Made by a program: the position numbers and the translations under genes. Below the pieces are notes generated by a model, which saw only the letters and a program-made list of their open reading frames with translations, made no database searches and was not told the origin of the DNA. DNA of 7,108 nucleotides, from contig JAICXR010000172.1 of assembly GCA_025980355.1 (NCBI GenBank), forward strand, positions 1 to 7,108, given 5' to 3'. This stretch comes from Chloroflexota bacterium (lineage in GTDB: Bacteria > Chloroflexota > UBA4733). Below, in pieces: positions 1-7,108 of the stretch. The first letter of the stretch is position 1. Every line of letters begins with the position of its first letter.

Positions 1-467
1 AAGAGCAGGTGGCGCCGGCGCGCCATGATCTCAGCACGGCCGCCTTTGCTCTCGGTATGGCCCCGATCTATAGCGGCCCCGCCGGGCGGATCAACCGCAT
101 GGGACCGCTCGCCTTTGGCATCCCGCGGGAAGCGAAGAACGCCGACGCCGGCTGGCGCTGGACGCGCTTCATGGGCGGTCCGGACGCCGCCACGGTGTTG
201 ATGCTGGCACAGAGCACCCTGCCGGTGCGGCCCGATTTCGCCAAGCTACCGGCATTCGCCACATCGATGCAGCCCTGGGAAAACGGCGCGCTGTGGTTGG
301 ACTCCATGGTGCACGGCCGGGCGCTGGTCCAGCCGGCGAACTACGCCCAGGTGGCGACCCTCTGGACCCAGACCTGGACCGACATCCTGGCGCGCAAGGC
401 GGTGGTCCAAACGCTGCTCGATGACTTCGTCCGCCAGGCCAACGCGGCGCTGGCGAAGTCGTCGTGA
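1..467 (+). CDS. ABC transporter extracellular solute-binding protein, sugar type (C-terminal fragment)
   Basis: The reading frame is open from the window edge (first full codon at base 3) to TGA at 465-467, giving 154 visible residues of a protein that is usually about 420-450 residues long. Seen: the pattern G-P-L-A-F-G-I-P followed by K-N-A-D-A-G-W-R-W-T-R-F-M, then a segment ending T-L-P-V-R-P-D-F, and a helical C-terminus. This matches the C-terminal lobe of family 1 solute-binding proteins, where a 'sknpeaAwefikFl' helix is followed by an 'lPvr' turn. Known role: the lipid-anchored or periplasmic receptor that captures a sugar or glycerol-phosphate-type ligand and delivers it to an ABC permease. 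The signal peptide and most ligand contacts lie outside the window, so the substrate cannot be named. The GTG at base 9 is internal, not a start. Permease genes do not follow on this strand, so they may lie upstream or be absent. Confidence 0.85.
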   Translation, partial: EQVAPARHDLSTAAFALGMAPIYSGPAGRINRMGPLAFGIPREAKNADAGWRWTRFMGGPDAATVLMLAQSTLPVRPDFAKLPAFATSMQPWENGALWLDSMVHGRALVQPANYAQVATLWTQTWTDILARKAVVQTLLDDFVRQANAALAKSS

Positions 468-496
468 TCGGCTTGGCACCACCTGTTCTCGCGCAG

Positions 497-535
497 GAGC
501 CGGGACATCCCCGCGAACCGCGGCTCTCGTCTTCC
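497..535 (+). terminator. Possible terminator in convergent spacer
   Basis: The 157-base gap between the binding protein (+) and the HAD gene (-) holds overlapping GC-rich inverted repeats. CCGCG at 511-515 can pair with CGCGG at 519-523 around a 3-base loop. GAGCCG at 497-502 can pair with CGGCTC at 521-526. The strand after the hairpin (TCTCGTCTT) is only moderately T-rich. It lies about 30 bases after the stop codon, as expected for termination of the binding-protein transcript. No gene or other element is visible in the rest of the gap. Confidence 0.35.
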
Positions 536-624
536 CGCGCCAGCCTTAGGGCGTCCTGCTGCTGACTTTCCTTCGCGAGCGTCTGCCCGCTTTGTAACGA
601 GGCGGTGGCGCGGTCTGCGAGCGA

Positions 625-1371
625 TCACATCCCGCCCTTCGGCCCGAACTCGCTCAGCAAGGCGGGCAGGTCCGCCAGCCTGGCGACATGGCCGTGGTGG
701 CCGCCGGTCGGCGCCGCGGGCCCGCACAGTACCGTGCGCGCGCCGACCGCCGCCGCCCAGTCCAGCGCCCGCTCCGTGTCGTCGACCACGATCGCTTGCG
801 CCGGTTCGACGCAGGCGTGCCGGAAGAGGCGGTCGTAGTAGGCGGGGCCGGCCTTGGCGGCGCCGACCAGGTCGCAGCCGTAGAGGGTGCCGAAGCAGGG
901 TCGCACGCCCATACTATCCAGGTAGCCTTCCAGGTCGGCGGCGAACTCGCCCGAGGCGGTGTGCAAGGGGTAGCCCCGCCGGTACAGGGCACGGATCGCC
1001 GGGACGGCGCCGCGGATGGCGGCGTGGACGCGTCGCGTGACGTAGGCGGACGCCTCCCGGGCCAGCGCGAGCCGCCCCGCTGCTGTGTCGGGCGGATCGA
1101 GGGCGAGTTCCCGGCACATCCCGACGAGCCAGGTGTCCAGATACCGATCGTGAATGAACCAGAATGGAGGGTCGGACGTGTCCGACGCCGGCAGGCTCAT
1201 GTCCCGGAACAGCCGCTCGGCCACGACCGCGTTGGCGAGCCGCCAGTCGCGCTTGCGGCCACCCAGGCGCGGGGCGAGGAAGTCGGACACGTGGCGCTGC
1301 CACTGCGGGCCGCGCCGCCGGTTGTCGTTCATCACGCCGCCATCGTCCAGGAAGATCACCGGCCGGTCCAT
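625..1371 (-). CDS. HAD-superfamily hydrolase, atypical motif I
   Basis: A 248-residue protein. The ATG at 1371 is preferred over upstream starts because GAGGGG lies 5 bases before it and the HAD fold's first strand begins right after it. Seen: motif I is V-I-F-L-D9-D10-G11-G12-V13; motif II lies around H-T138-A-S140-G-E; the motif III lysine is K173 (G-A-A-K-A-G-P); motif IV is V-V-D197-D198-T-E. A helical cap covers roughly residues 17-120. Known: HAD enzymes use the first Asp of motif I as nucleophile on phosphate esters or C-halogen bonds. Odd: the usual second Asp of D-x-D is Gly11, as if the motif had shifted to D-D-G-G. I recall a group of uncharacterised HAD proteins with this D-D-G-G-V-M-N-D-N signature, so it is probably a family trait rather than damage. 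The substrate is unknown. It is convergent with the binding-protein gene and 215 bases downstream of the hypothetical gene on the same strand. No convincing promoter was found in that gap. Confidence 0.85.
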   Translation of the reverse strand: MDRPVIFLDDGGVMNDNRRRGPQWQRHVSDFLAPRLGGRKRDWRLANAVVAERLFRDMSLPASDTSDPPFWFIHDRYLDTWLVGMCRELALDPPDTAAGRLALAREASAYVTRRVHAAIRGAVPAIRALYRRGYPLHTASGEFAADLEGYLDSMGVRPCFGTLYGCDLVGAAKAGPAYYDRLFRHACVEPAQAIVVDDTERALDWAAAVGARTVLCGPAAPTGGHHGHVARLADLPALLSEFGPKGGM

Positions 1372-1376
1372 GCTCA

Positions 1377-1383
1377 CCCCTCT
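1377..1383 (-). promoter_or_regulatory. Ribosome binding site deciding the HAD start
   Basis: On the minus strand AGAGGGG ends 5 bases before the ATG at 1371. The frame stays open for 29 further codons upstream, to 1458, but that stretch shows no HAD-like sequence. This Shine-Dalgarno-like purine run therefore supports the shorter 248-residue product. Confidence 0.55.
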
Positions 1384-1586
1384 TCGCCCCACTCCCAATG
1401 TTCCAGGGGACACCCAGTAGGCCCGGTCGGTTGGCCGCGTGTGGCGCGTGAGCGACACCTTTCGCTCCCTGAATGTGAATGGCTTGCGGATGTTCTCCTG
1501 CCGGCGGCGAACTCCAAATATCGATGGGTGCCGTTGCCGAAACGTGATAGGTCGTCCCGTAACGTGGCCTCTGTGTCCGGACGCGG

Positions 1587-2342
1587 TCAGGCGCTCCGGA
1601 GCTCGCGGATCTGCGTTTCCAGGGCCGGCAGGGCTTCGTACTCTTCGCGGAACAGTTTATAGCAGCGCTCCAGGCAGAGCTCCGTCAGGCGGTCGGCCCG
1701 CTCGCCCTGGTCCTGCGCCGCGGCGAGCAGTTCATCAACGCGATATTTCGGCGGGAGCAGGGTGCCGATGCCTTTGATCTGGCGTCGTGCTTCATCCGCC
1801 AGGTGTTGATCGGCGCCGATGGCCGCATAGCGCAGCTTGCCGACGAGCTTGCTGAGTTCGCCGAGCAGCTCGCCTTCGGTCATGGAGCGATAGGCGGCAA
1901 CGTCCTCGTCCGTCTGCGACAGCACCTTCACCGCCGGACCGGACGGCTCCGGGATCGTGCGCAGATGGCTGATGTAGGCGTCGTAGTAGCGTTGGGCCAC
2001 CTCGGCCGTGGCCAGCATCATCGTGTCCATGGCCGACACGTTGATGGTCCCGGCGTCCAGAAGGTCATCGCCGCGGGTCATGGCGAGGCGGCGTACCGCG
2101 GCCAGGGAATCCATCCGTTCCGGCACTGGCGGCATGGGAACGGACGAACTGGCCCCCCGGCTCGCCTTGGGCGCCAGCGACGCCAGCATGGGCGGCAGGT
2201 ACTTGGCGAAGTCCATCACAATGGGGGGGACGATCAAATAGGTCACCCAGACGCCTGGTTCGCCCTGATCGGAACGGAACACGAGCAGGGCGTGGCCGCG
2301 CGGCGCTGAGGCGTCACCCAGCTCGTACTGAAACGTGATCAT
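1587..2342 (-). CDS. Conserved-looking hypothetical protein, 251 aa
   Basis: I do not recognise a named family. The product is 251 residues from the ATG at 2342; a GTG at 2348 would add two. Residues 1-55 look like a compact beta-rich domain (P-R-G-H-A-L-L-V-F-R, then V-T-Y-L-I-V-P-P-I) ending in D-F-A-K-Y-L-P-P-M-L. A Pro/Ser/Ala-rich linker follows (about 60-75). The rest is mostly charged helix, with coiled-coil potential near the C-terminus (E-L-L-A-A-A-Q-D-Q, then E-E-Y-E-A-L-P-A-L-E-T-Q-I). There is no signal peptide, transmembrane segment or obvious catalytic motif, so it is probably cytoplasmic. From memory, similar N-termini occur in Chloroflexota proteins of unknown function; this is not verified. 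No Shine-Dalgarno sequence precedes the ATG, but an extended -10 element sits 6 bases upstream (see the promoter entry). The frame contains a C7 run at 2223-2229 in the conserved-looking V-P-P-I segment. Confidence 0.75.
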   Translation of the reverse strand: MITFQYELGDASAPRGHALLVFRSDQGEPGVWVTYLIVPPIVMDFAKYLPPMLASLAPKASRGASSSVPMPPVPERMDSLAAVRRLAMTRGDDLLDAGTINVSAMDTMMLATAEVAQRYYDAYISHLRTIPEPSGPAVKVLSQTDEDVAAYRSMTEGELLGELSKLVGKLRYAAIGADQHLADEARRQIKGIGTLLPPKYRVDELLAAAQDQGERADRLTELCLERCYKLFREEYEALPALETQIRELRSA

Positions 2343-2348
2343 CAGCAC

Positions 2349-2357
2349 AGCATAGCA
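2349..2357 (-). promoter_or_regulatory. Extended -10 promoter element for the hypothetical gene
   Basis: Read on the minus strand these bases are TG-C-TATGCT, an extended -10 (TGn plus a hexamer close to TATAAT). The last hexamer base is 2349, so a standard -10 to +1 spacing puts transcription start at about 2342, the A of the ATG. With no ribosome binding site visible, this suggests a leaderless mRNA. No good -35 box is present, which is tolerated by extended -10 promoters. Based on motif and spacing only. Confidence 0.45.
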
Positions 2358-2389
2358 GATGATGGCGAGCGGGCGGCCGCCGAAGCGAG

Positions 2390-2398
2390 TGGTATACT
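2390..2398 (+). promoter_or_regulatory. Extended -10 promoter element for the lipoprotein gene
   Basis: The sequence TG-G-TATACT is a strong extended -10 match. Start of transcription would fall near 2405, leaving a leader of about 31 bases before the ATG at 2436. No clear TTGACA-like -35 box is seen 17 bases upstream in this GC-rich stretch. It lies back to back with the minus-strand element at 2349-2357, so this 93-base gap is the divergent promoter region of the two genes. Confidence 0.5.
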
Positions 2399-2435
2399 CC
2401 CGTTTCCTGCGAAGTCGGCCCGGGGCAAGAGAAGC

Positions 2436-3158
2436 ATGCGGTTGAAACGTCGGTGGTGGCGAGTATCAGCCGCCGTATCCTTGCTGTTGCTGGCGGCCTG
2501 CAGCGCTCCCGACATACCCGGGGGCATGACGGCCAGCACGAGCGTCGCCGTGGTGACCGCCGGCAGCACCCTGGGCAGCGGGCCGGGTTTCCTGACGCCG
2601 ACGCCGCCCTCGGGAGGTGACGCCGTCCAGATTACGCCGCCCGCCGGTGGGCTGGTCCCCACCGACACGCCGAACGCGACGGCGGCTCCCACCGCAACCG
2701 CCACGCTGAAGCCGTCTGCCGGACCGAAGGCGACCGGTTCGCCGGCCAAAACCACGCCGGTGGCCAGCCCCACGGCAACGCCCTATGAGACGCCGACCGC
2801 CCAGGCGACCGATACGCCGGTGCCCGTGGCCAGCCCCGCCAATACGACGTCCATCCAGGTGCAAATGCCGGCGCCGGCGGCGGTCAAACCCGGCTCGCAG
2901 GCCACGGTCCAGGCGACGACCTCGGTCCCCGGCGCGGTCTGTACCTTGACCGTGCGCTATCGCACCGCGGGCAGCAGTATCCCGCAGTTCCCCGTCGAGA
3001 CGGCGGATGCGAACGGCGCCGTCGCCTGGTCGTGGGCTGTGGCGCAGGACGTGGTGGCGGGCGATTGGCCGGTGACGGTACGCTGCCAGGTCGGCCTGCC
3101 GTTGGACGATCCCAATTTGCCCTTCGCCTTCGCCACCAATCTGCTCTCGGTGCACTGA
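2436..3158 (+). CDS. Thr/Pro-rich lipoprotein with C-terminal beta-sandwich-like domain
   Basis: A 240-residue secreted protein anchored by lipid. Seen: a basic n-region (R2, K4, R5, R6, R9), a hydrophobic core, and a lipobox L-A-A-C with the lipidated Cys at 22. Residues about 23-138 are low-complexity Thr/Pro/Ala/Ser, with repeated T-P-V-A-S-P and P-T-A-T-P units; the DNA repeats GTGGCCAGCCCC at 2760-2771 and 2826-2837. Residues about 139-240 form a small beta-rich domain containing K-P-G-S-Q-A-T-V, then C169 and C217, which could form a disulfide, and D-A-N-G-A-V-A-W-S-W between them. This resembles the Ig-like modules often found at the end of Chloroflexota surface proteins. Inferred role: the linker lifts the domain off the membrane for binding at the cell surface; there is no catalytic motif. 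The start is supported by the signal peptide and a weak purine run (GAGAAG) just upstream. The function of the terminal domain is unknown. Confidence 0.85.
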   Translation: MRLKRRWWRVSAAVSLLLLAACSAPDIPGGMTASTSVAVVTAGSTLGSGPGFLTPTPPSGGDAVQITPPAGGLVPTDTPNATAAPTATATLKPSAGPKATGSPAKTTPVASPTATPYETPTAQATDTPVPVASPANTTSIQVQMPAPAAVKPGSQATVQATTSVPGAVCTLTVRYRTAGSSIPQFPVETADANGAVAWSWAVAQDVVAGDWPVTVRCQVGLPLDDPNLPFAFATNLLSVH

Positions 3159-3177
3159 GCGGCGAACGAATGGTGCC

Positions 3178-3207
3178 TTGCCGTGGCGGCTACCGGCATA
3201 TTAGACT
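3178..3207 (+). promoter_or_regulatory. Candidate sigma70-type promoter for acs
   Basis: In the 124-base gap before acs, TTGCCG (3178-3183) and TAGACT (3202-3207) are separated by 18 bases. An overlapping alternative -10, TATTAG at 3199-3204, has a 15-base spacer. This is a local AT-rich patch in an otherwise GC-rich region, supporting a promoter that separates acs from the lipoprotein gene. Start of transcription would be near 3214, leaving a leader of about 70 bases. Confidence 0.35.
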
Positions 3208-3265
3208 CAGGGCGTTGGGACCTAGCATGGTCTGGTTCGCCAGTCAGGCCGCGGCACCGTTGGCC

Positions 3266-3274
3266 GAGGAGGAG
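3266..3274 (+). promoter_or_regulatory. Ribosome binding site of acs
   Basis: GAGGAGGAG contains AGGAGG at 3267-3272, a full anti-Shine-Dalgarno match, ten bases before the ATG at 3283. It fixes the acs start and is the strongest such site in the window, consistent with high translation of a central metabolic enzyme. Confidence 0.7.
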
Positions 3275-3282
3275 CTCATTTC

Positions 3283-5250
<1,968 letters not shown>

Positions 5251-5257
5251 GGAGTAC

Positions 5258-5311
5258 CGGGAATCCCTCACCCTACCCTCTCCCCGGCGGAGAGGGTAGG
5301 GTGAGGGCCCG
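5258..5311. terminator. 19-bp perfect palindrome: bidirectional terminator, likely a dispersed REP-like repeat
   Basis: The arm at 5265-5283 and the arm at 5289-5307 are perfect reverse complements over 19 bases, with the 5-base loop CCGGC. An outer CGGG (5258-5261) can also pair with CCCG (5308-5311), leaving only AAT bulged. The arms are strongly strand-biased: one is all C/T apart from two A residues, the other is its purine-rich complement. The element fills nearly the whole 65-base gap between convergent genes (acs stop at 5250, oxidoreductase stop at 5316), the expected place for a two-way terminator, though there is no T-tract. From memory, the CCCTCACCCTA...TAGGGTGAGGG type occurs as a dispersed intergenic palindrome in several GC-rich phyla, so it is probably one copy of a repeat family; no second copy is present in the window. 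Confidence 0.8.
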
Positions 5312-5315
5312 TCCC

Positions 5316-6356
5316 CTAGCTGAGCGGCAACTCCACTACCCTGCCGCTGTCGGCGGCGCGGAAAATCGCCTCCGTGAAGTCCATGTAACGGACGCCGTCC
5401 GCGAAGGACGGCTCCGGGTCGCGCCGGCCGGCGCGGACGGCGGCGATGAAGTCTGCCTCCACCGTCCAGGCGCGCGCCGCTTGCGGCGTGATCGGAATCT
5501 CGCGCAGCTCTTGCTCGCCGGCCCGGGCGCCGAGGATACGATCGGGCTGGAGTTCGTACTTCAACGTGCCAGCGCTGCCATAGAGCTCGATGCTGTTCAG
5601 GCCTGCCTGCCGGGCGATCCCACTGAAGAGGAAGCTGCCCAGGCCGCCCCCCGCCATGTCGGCGGCGACCGTGATGGAGTCCGGCCGGTCGACCTTCTGC
5701 GGCCGGCCATTTTCGCCAGGGCGCTCCGGTGTGGCCGTAAATGTCCGGGCGACGACGCGGCGGGCGTCGCCGATCCAGCGTTGCGTGACTTCCGCCAGCA
5801 TGCCGACCTGCAAGGTGTTGAAGCCGGAAATCGCCCCGTTTTGACGCCAGTGTAGCGGCGCCTTGGCGTCAATGTAGTCGTCGCCGTAGGCGCGCACGTT
5901 CAGGTGATAGAGGTCGCCCAGGTAGCCTTCGGCGATCAGCCGGCGCATCACGCGGTCGCCGCGCATGTATTGCGGCGGCGGACACAACATCGTCGTGCGG
6001 TCGCTCCGCTCCGCCGCGGCGAGCATGAGGCGGGCGTCGGCGGCGGTCATCGCCATGCGCGCCTGGCAAAAGACGTGCTTCCCGGCGGCGAGTGCGGCGA
6101 CGGAGACCTGGCGGTGCAGGTAGGGCGGGGTCCCGATCAGGACGGCGTCGACGCCGTCCGCCGCGACGAGGTCCTGCCAGCGGGCGAAGGTGCGTTCGAT
6201 GCCGTACTCCTGCGCCGCGCGTTGCGTCGATTCGGGCGTGCTGTTGCAGACCGCGACGATCTGGACACCGGGGATCGGCCGTAGGCCGGGCAGGTGGCGC
6301 TGCCGGACAATGCCGCCCAGCCCGACGATGCCGATACGAATGGGTTGCTCGACCAT
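5316..6356 (-). CDS. Gfo/Idh/MocA-fold oxidoreductase-like protein with non-canonical active site
   Basis: A 346-residue protein, normal length for the family. The ATG at 6356 follows AGGAG by 8 bases. Seen: an N-terminal Rossmann domain with G-I-V-G-L-G-G-I (9-16), V-A-V-C-N (35-39), I-G-T-P-P-Y-L-H (74-81) and G-K-H-V-F-C (92-97); then the alpha/beta C-terminal domain with G-Y-L-G-D-L-Y (144-150) and L-Y-G-S-A-G-T-L (258-265). Family members are NAD(P)-dependent dehydrogenases acting on sugars, inositols or related polyols. Odd: the E-K-P motif that carries the catalytic Lys reads Q98-A99-R100, and the usual D-x-G-x-H helix reads N-T-L-Q-V-G-M-L (180-187), without the catalytic His. The cofactor-binding fold looks intact but the standard proton relay does not. 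I recall other members with C-Q-A-R-M-A, so this is probably a subfamily. It lies 24 bases downstream of the isomerase gene on the same strand and is probably in the same operon. The substrate is unknown. Confidence 0.9.
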   Translation of the reverse strand: MVEQPIRIGIVGLGGIVRQRHLPGLRPIPGVQIVAVCNSTPESTQRAAQEYGIERTFARWQDLVAADGVDAVLIGTPPYLHRQVSVAALAAGKHVFCQARMAMTAADARLMLAAAERSDRTTMLCPPPQYMRGDRVMRRLIAEGYLGDLYHLNVRAYGDDYIDAKAPLHWRQNGAISGFNTLQVGMLAEVTQRWIGDARRVVARTFTATPERPGENGRPQKVDRPDSITVAADMAGGGLGSFLFSGIARQAGLNSIELYGSAGTLKYELQPDRILGARAGEQELREIPITPQAARAWTVEADFIAAVRAGRRDPEPSFADGVRYMDFTEAIFRAADSGRVVELPLS

Positions 6357-6364
6357 GGCGATAA

Positions 6365-6369
6365 CTCCT
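6365..6369 (-). promoter_or_regulatory. Ribosome binding site of the Gfo/Idh/MocA gene
   Basis: AGGAG on the minus strand ends 8 bases before the ATG at 6356 and lies inside the 24-base gap after the isomerase stop codon. It fixes the start and supports translation from a shared transcript. Confidence 0.65.
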
Positions 6370-6380
6370 AACCGGTCTCT

Positions 6381-7108
6381 TCAGCGGTGCGCCGGACGCA
6401 CGATCCCAGCGGCCTGAAAGGCTTTGCTGAGCACCGCGTAGGACTGCGTGGCGGCCGCCAGGGGATCGTAGTTCGGCCGGCGCTGGACCATGACGCTCAC
6501 CTCCACGGTGATGCAGCCGTCGTAGCCGGCGGCGGCCATGGCCTTTAGATAGCGCACGTAGTCGAACTCGCCCTCACCGGGGATCAGGAACTCGTGGTGG
6601 GGGGCGATGCCCCGCTCGTCCTTCACATGGGTGTGGGCGGAGAGCGGCGCCAGCACGGGCACCGTCTCTTCGATCGTCAACCCGATGACGTTGAAGTGGC
6701 TGATGTCGAAGTTGACCCGCGCGAAGGGAGAGTTGACCTGCTCCATCAGCCAGACCACGCGCTCCGGCCGGTCCAGCGCGGTGTTCACGTGCGGCTCGAC
6801 CGCCAGGGTGACGCCGCGCCGGCCAGCGTAGGCGGCCAGCGCGCCGACCCGGTCGACCAGGACGGTGCGCAGACGGTCCCAGTCCTCCGAAGCGCCCCCC
6901 ACGGTGGTGTTCAGCGCCGGGACGTGGCCGTCAATGGCCAGGTCCGCGCACAGGTCGGCGGCACCGTGCAGCCGCACCAGGTCGGCAGCGTGCTGGGCCG
7001 GCTCCTCGGCGAGTAGGCTGGTGTGGCCGGCGACCGCCGGGAGCTGCAAGTGGGCCTCCTGGTAGAGACGGCGAATGCGCCGGCGCTCGGCGCCATCCAG
7101 CGTGGAGA
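6381..7108 (-). CDS. Sugar phosphate isomerase/epimerase, xylose isomerase-like TIM barrel (N-terminus beyond window)
   Basis: The reading frame enters at the right edge and stops with TGA at 6383-6381, giving 241 visible residues; the usual length is 270-300, so roughly the first 30-60 are missing. The TTG at 7049 is internal: the 19 codons before it are family-like (D-G-A-E-R-R-R-I-R-R-L-Y-Q-E-A). Seen, numbered from the first full visible residue: T-T-V-G-G (67-71), L-A-V-E104-P-H, F-D134-I-S-H137, H-T-H160-V-K-D and T-V-E202-V-S. E104, D134, H160 and E202 fit the four metal ligands of this family, and D-x-x-H matches the ketose 3-epimerase pattern. Members interconvert ketoses or dehydrate inosose using Mn or Mg. 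The domain is complete at its C-terminus. The neighbouring Gfo/Idh/MocA gene, 24 bases downstream, is the classic partner in polyol and sugar-acid catabolism. The exact reaction cannot be assigned. Confidence 0.9.
   Translation of the reverse strand, partial: STLDGAERRRIRRLYQEAHLQLPAVAGHTSLLAEEPAQHAADLVRLHGAADLCADLAIDGHVPALNTTVGGASEDWDRLRTVLVDRVGALAAYAGRRGVTLAVEPHVNTALDRPERVVWLMEQVNSPFARVNFDISHFNVIGLTIEETVPVLAPLSAHTHVKDERGIAPHHEFLIPGEGEFDYVRYLKAMAAAGYDGCITVEVSVMVQRRPNYDPLAAATQSYAVLSKAFQAAGIVRPAHR

Noticed and set aside
1397..1402. Possible minus-strand -10 (AACATT) upstream of the HAD gene
   Set aside because: A poor match with no -35 partner at 16-18 bases; not enough to call a promoter.
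1372..1458. 29-codon N-terminal extension of the HAD protein to 1458
   Set aside because: It lacks similarity to the HAD fold, and a ribosome binding site precedes the internal ATG at 1371.
1450..1467. Short hairpin GAGCGA-CACCTT-TCGCTC in the gap between the HAD and hypothetical genes
   Set aside because: Only 6 base pairs and no T-tract on either strand; expected by chance in GC-rich DNA. I see no gene or clear promoter in 1372-1586.
688..1662. 324-codon plus-strand frame antisense to the HAD gene
   Set aside because: The minus-strand frame carries all HAD motifs with a ribosome binding site. The plus-strand product is Arg/Gly/Val/Pro-rich shadow sequence.
2755..2840. Repeated P/T coding units as a possible CRISPR or tandem array
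   Set aside because: Units are irregular, in frame and only 12 bases identical; they are a protein linker, not an array.
2466..3155. 229-codon antisense frame across the lipoprotein gene
   Set aside because: Gly/Arg-rich shadow of the Pro/Thr-rich linker; the plus strand has a clear lipobox signal peptide and promoter.

Overview
This is a GC-rich, gene-dense bacterial chromosome segment with ordinary metabolic content. I favour a member of the Chloroflexota, in or near the Thermomicrobia/Sphaerobacter group. The clues are the Thr/Pro-rich lipoprotein with a C-terminal Ig-like domain, a hypothetical protein of a type I associate with that phylum, and the sugar-uptake and sugar-catabolism gene types. 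No rRNA or marker gene is present, so the placement is an inference. I found no tRNA or rRNA gene, CRISPR array, transposase, phage gene or toxin-antitoxin pair.

Layout. (1) 1-467, + strand: C-terminal part of a sugar-type ABC transporter solute-binding protein, cut by the window edge. A short convergent spacer with a possible terminator follows. (2) 625-1371, - strand: a HAD-superfamily hydrolase with an atypical motif I. A 215-base spacer separates it from (3) 1587-2342, - strand: a 251-residue protein of unknown function. (4) 2343-2435: a divergent promoter region with an extended -10 element facing each way; the leftward one would place transcription start on the ATG of the hypothetical gene. 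(5) 2436-3158, + strand: a lipoprotein with a lipobox, a long low-complexity linker and a small beta-rich domain. (6) 3283-5250, + strand: an AMP-forming acetyl-CoA synthetase (acs) with acetate-pocket residues intact but changes at CoA-tunnel and CoA-phosphate positions. (7) 5258-5311: a near-perfect long palindrome between convergent genes, serving as a likely two-way terminator and probably a copy of a dispersed palindromic repeat. (8) 5316-6356 and 6381-7108, - strand: a Gfo/Idh/MocA-fold protein lacking the usual catalytic Lys and His, downstream of a xylose-isomerase-like TIM-barrel epimerase/isomerase that runs off the window. The two are 24 bases apart and probably co-transcribed.

How the genes work together. 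The TIM-barrel/oxidoreductase pair looks like a carbohydrate or polyol catabolic operon, and the partial binding protein at the other end would fit sugar import, but nothing ties it to that operon. Acs supplies acetyl-CoA from acetate and appears to be a stand-alone unit. I see no clear multi-gene novel system. The most interesting points are residue-level departures from family norms in three enzymes, the palindrome and the possible leaderless promoter.
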